From UBA4742 sp963734965 (GTDB lineage: Bacteria > Actinomycetota > Acidimicrobiia > Acidimicrobiales > Acidimicrobilacustridaceae): DNA of 64,000 nucleotides. The translations under genes and the position numbers were made by a program. The stretch covers positions 1,426,001 to 1,490,000 of the forward strand of contig CAVTJK010000004.1 of the NCBI GenBank assembly GCA_963734965.1. The letters are read 5' to 3'. A model generated the notes under the pieces. The model made no database searches and was not told the DNA's origin. It saw only the letters and a program-made list of their open reading frames with translations. Shown here piece by piece: positions 63,729 through 64,000 of the stretch. Every line of letters begins with the position of its first letter. Position 1 is the stretch's first letter.

Positions 63729-64000
63729 CAGAAGCCCTCGTCTCGGGTCACGAACTGCGCTTTGATCGGCAGCTTCTGGATGGCTCGGTCGATGGCCGCA
63801 CGGGCGATCACCGGGTCGTTGTAGGACAGCTCGAACAGGATCCGGCCCGGTCGCACGACCGCCACCCAGTGCTCCGGGTTGCCCTTGCCCGAGCCCATGC
63901 GGGTCTCGGCCGGCTTCTCGGTCACGGGCTTGTCGGGGAACACGTTGATCCAGACCTTGCCGCCGCGCTTGATGTGGCGGGTCATGGCGATGCGGGCCGC
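63728..64000 (-). CDS. rplP: 50S ribosomal protein L16, C-terminal part; runs off the right edge
   Basis: About 90 C-terminal residues are in the window. MTRHIKRGGKVWINVFPDKP, KPAETRMGSGKGNPEHWVAV and FELSYNDPVIARAAIDRAIQ match L16, ending KAQFVTRDEGF. The upstream part continues past base 64000. The stop overlaps the rpmC start by one base. Confidence 0.97.
   Translation of the reverse strand, partial: AARIAMTRHIKRGGKVWINVFPDKPVTEKPAETRMGSGKGNPEHWVAVVRPGRILFELSYNDPVIARAAIDRAIQKLPIKAQFVTRDEGF

Overview
The window is a chromosomal segment of a very GC-rich actinobacterium, most likely a member of the Acidimicrobiia. The clues are the gene families (DUF222-HNH endonuclease, LLM-type F420 oxidoreductase, GuaB3, a PGWW...WYPPE membrane protein, PPOX and sulfotransferase proteins), the GTG/TTG and GTGA/ATGA/TGATG start-stop overlaps, and gene order that follows Mycobacterium tuberculosis in two blocks. 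No rRNA, tRNA, CRISPR array, prophage or insertion sequence was seen.

Layout. 1-8.3 kb: start of icd, a lipoprotein, an SGNH hydrolase, a DUF222-HNH endonuclease, a poorly coding 620-bp gap, metF, dusB, maf and a second SGNH lipoprotein. 8.3-23 kb: a block resembling M. tuberculosis Rv0949-Rv0957 (purH, purN, two small membrane proteins, sucD, sucC, then pcrA/uvrD, an LLM oxidoreductase and an NlpC/P60 cell-wall hydrolase), with a stand-alone B12-binding mutase subunit and an acyl-CoA synthetase. 23-40.5 kb: guaA, guaB3, small enzymes, groEL-groES under a perfect CIRCE operator, then tsaD-rimI-tsaB-tsaE-udg-P1 peptidase-alr-CBS-nnrD-acpS in tightly overlapping order. 40.5-50.3 kb: a giant GlmS-like protein, a GT-C glycosyltransferase, glmM-rpsI-rplM, an encapsulin with its ferritin-like cargo, and truA. 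50.3-64 kb: the alpha and spc ribosomal operons on the minus strand (rplQ, rpoA, rpsD, rpsK, rpsM, rpmJ, infA, then map, adk, secY, rplO ... rplP), interrupted between infA and map by a sulfotransferase, a PPOX protein and a GNAT acetyltransferase.

How they fit: most genes serve translation (ribosomal proteins, IF-1, t6A synthesis, TruA, DusB, Map), nucleotide supply (PurHN, GuaA, GuaB3, Adk), amino-sugar and D-Ala supply for the wall (GlmS-like, GlmM, Alr, NlpC/P60), TCA metabolism (Icd, SucCD) and repair (PcrA, UDG). The encapsulin pair is an iron-storage compartment placed where mycobacteria carry ESX-4.

Important caveat: many essential genes carry single-base indels, mostly insertions, clustered in a few stretches (about 10.3-10.4, 16.7-18.5, 25.1-26.0, 32.9-35.9, 45.9-50.3 kb plus isolated sites). 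These look like uncorrected assembly errors, not real mutations, so genes marked as frameshifted are annotated over their full expected span.
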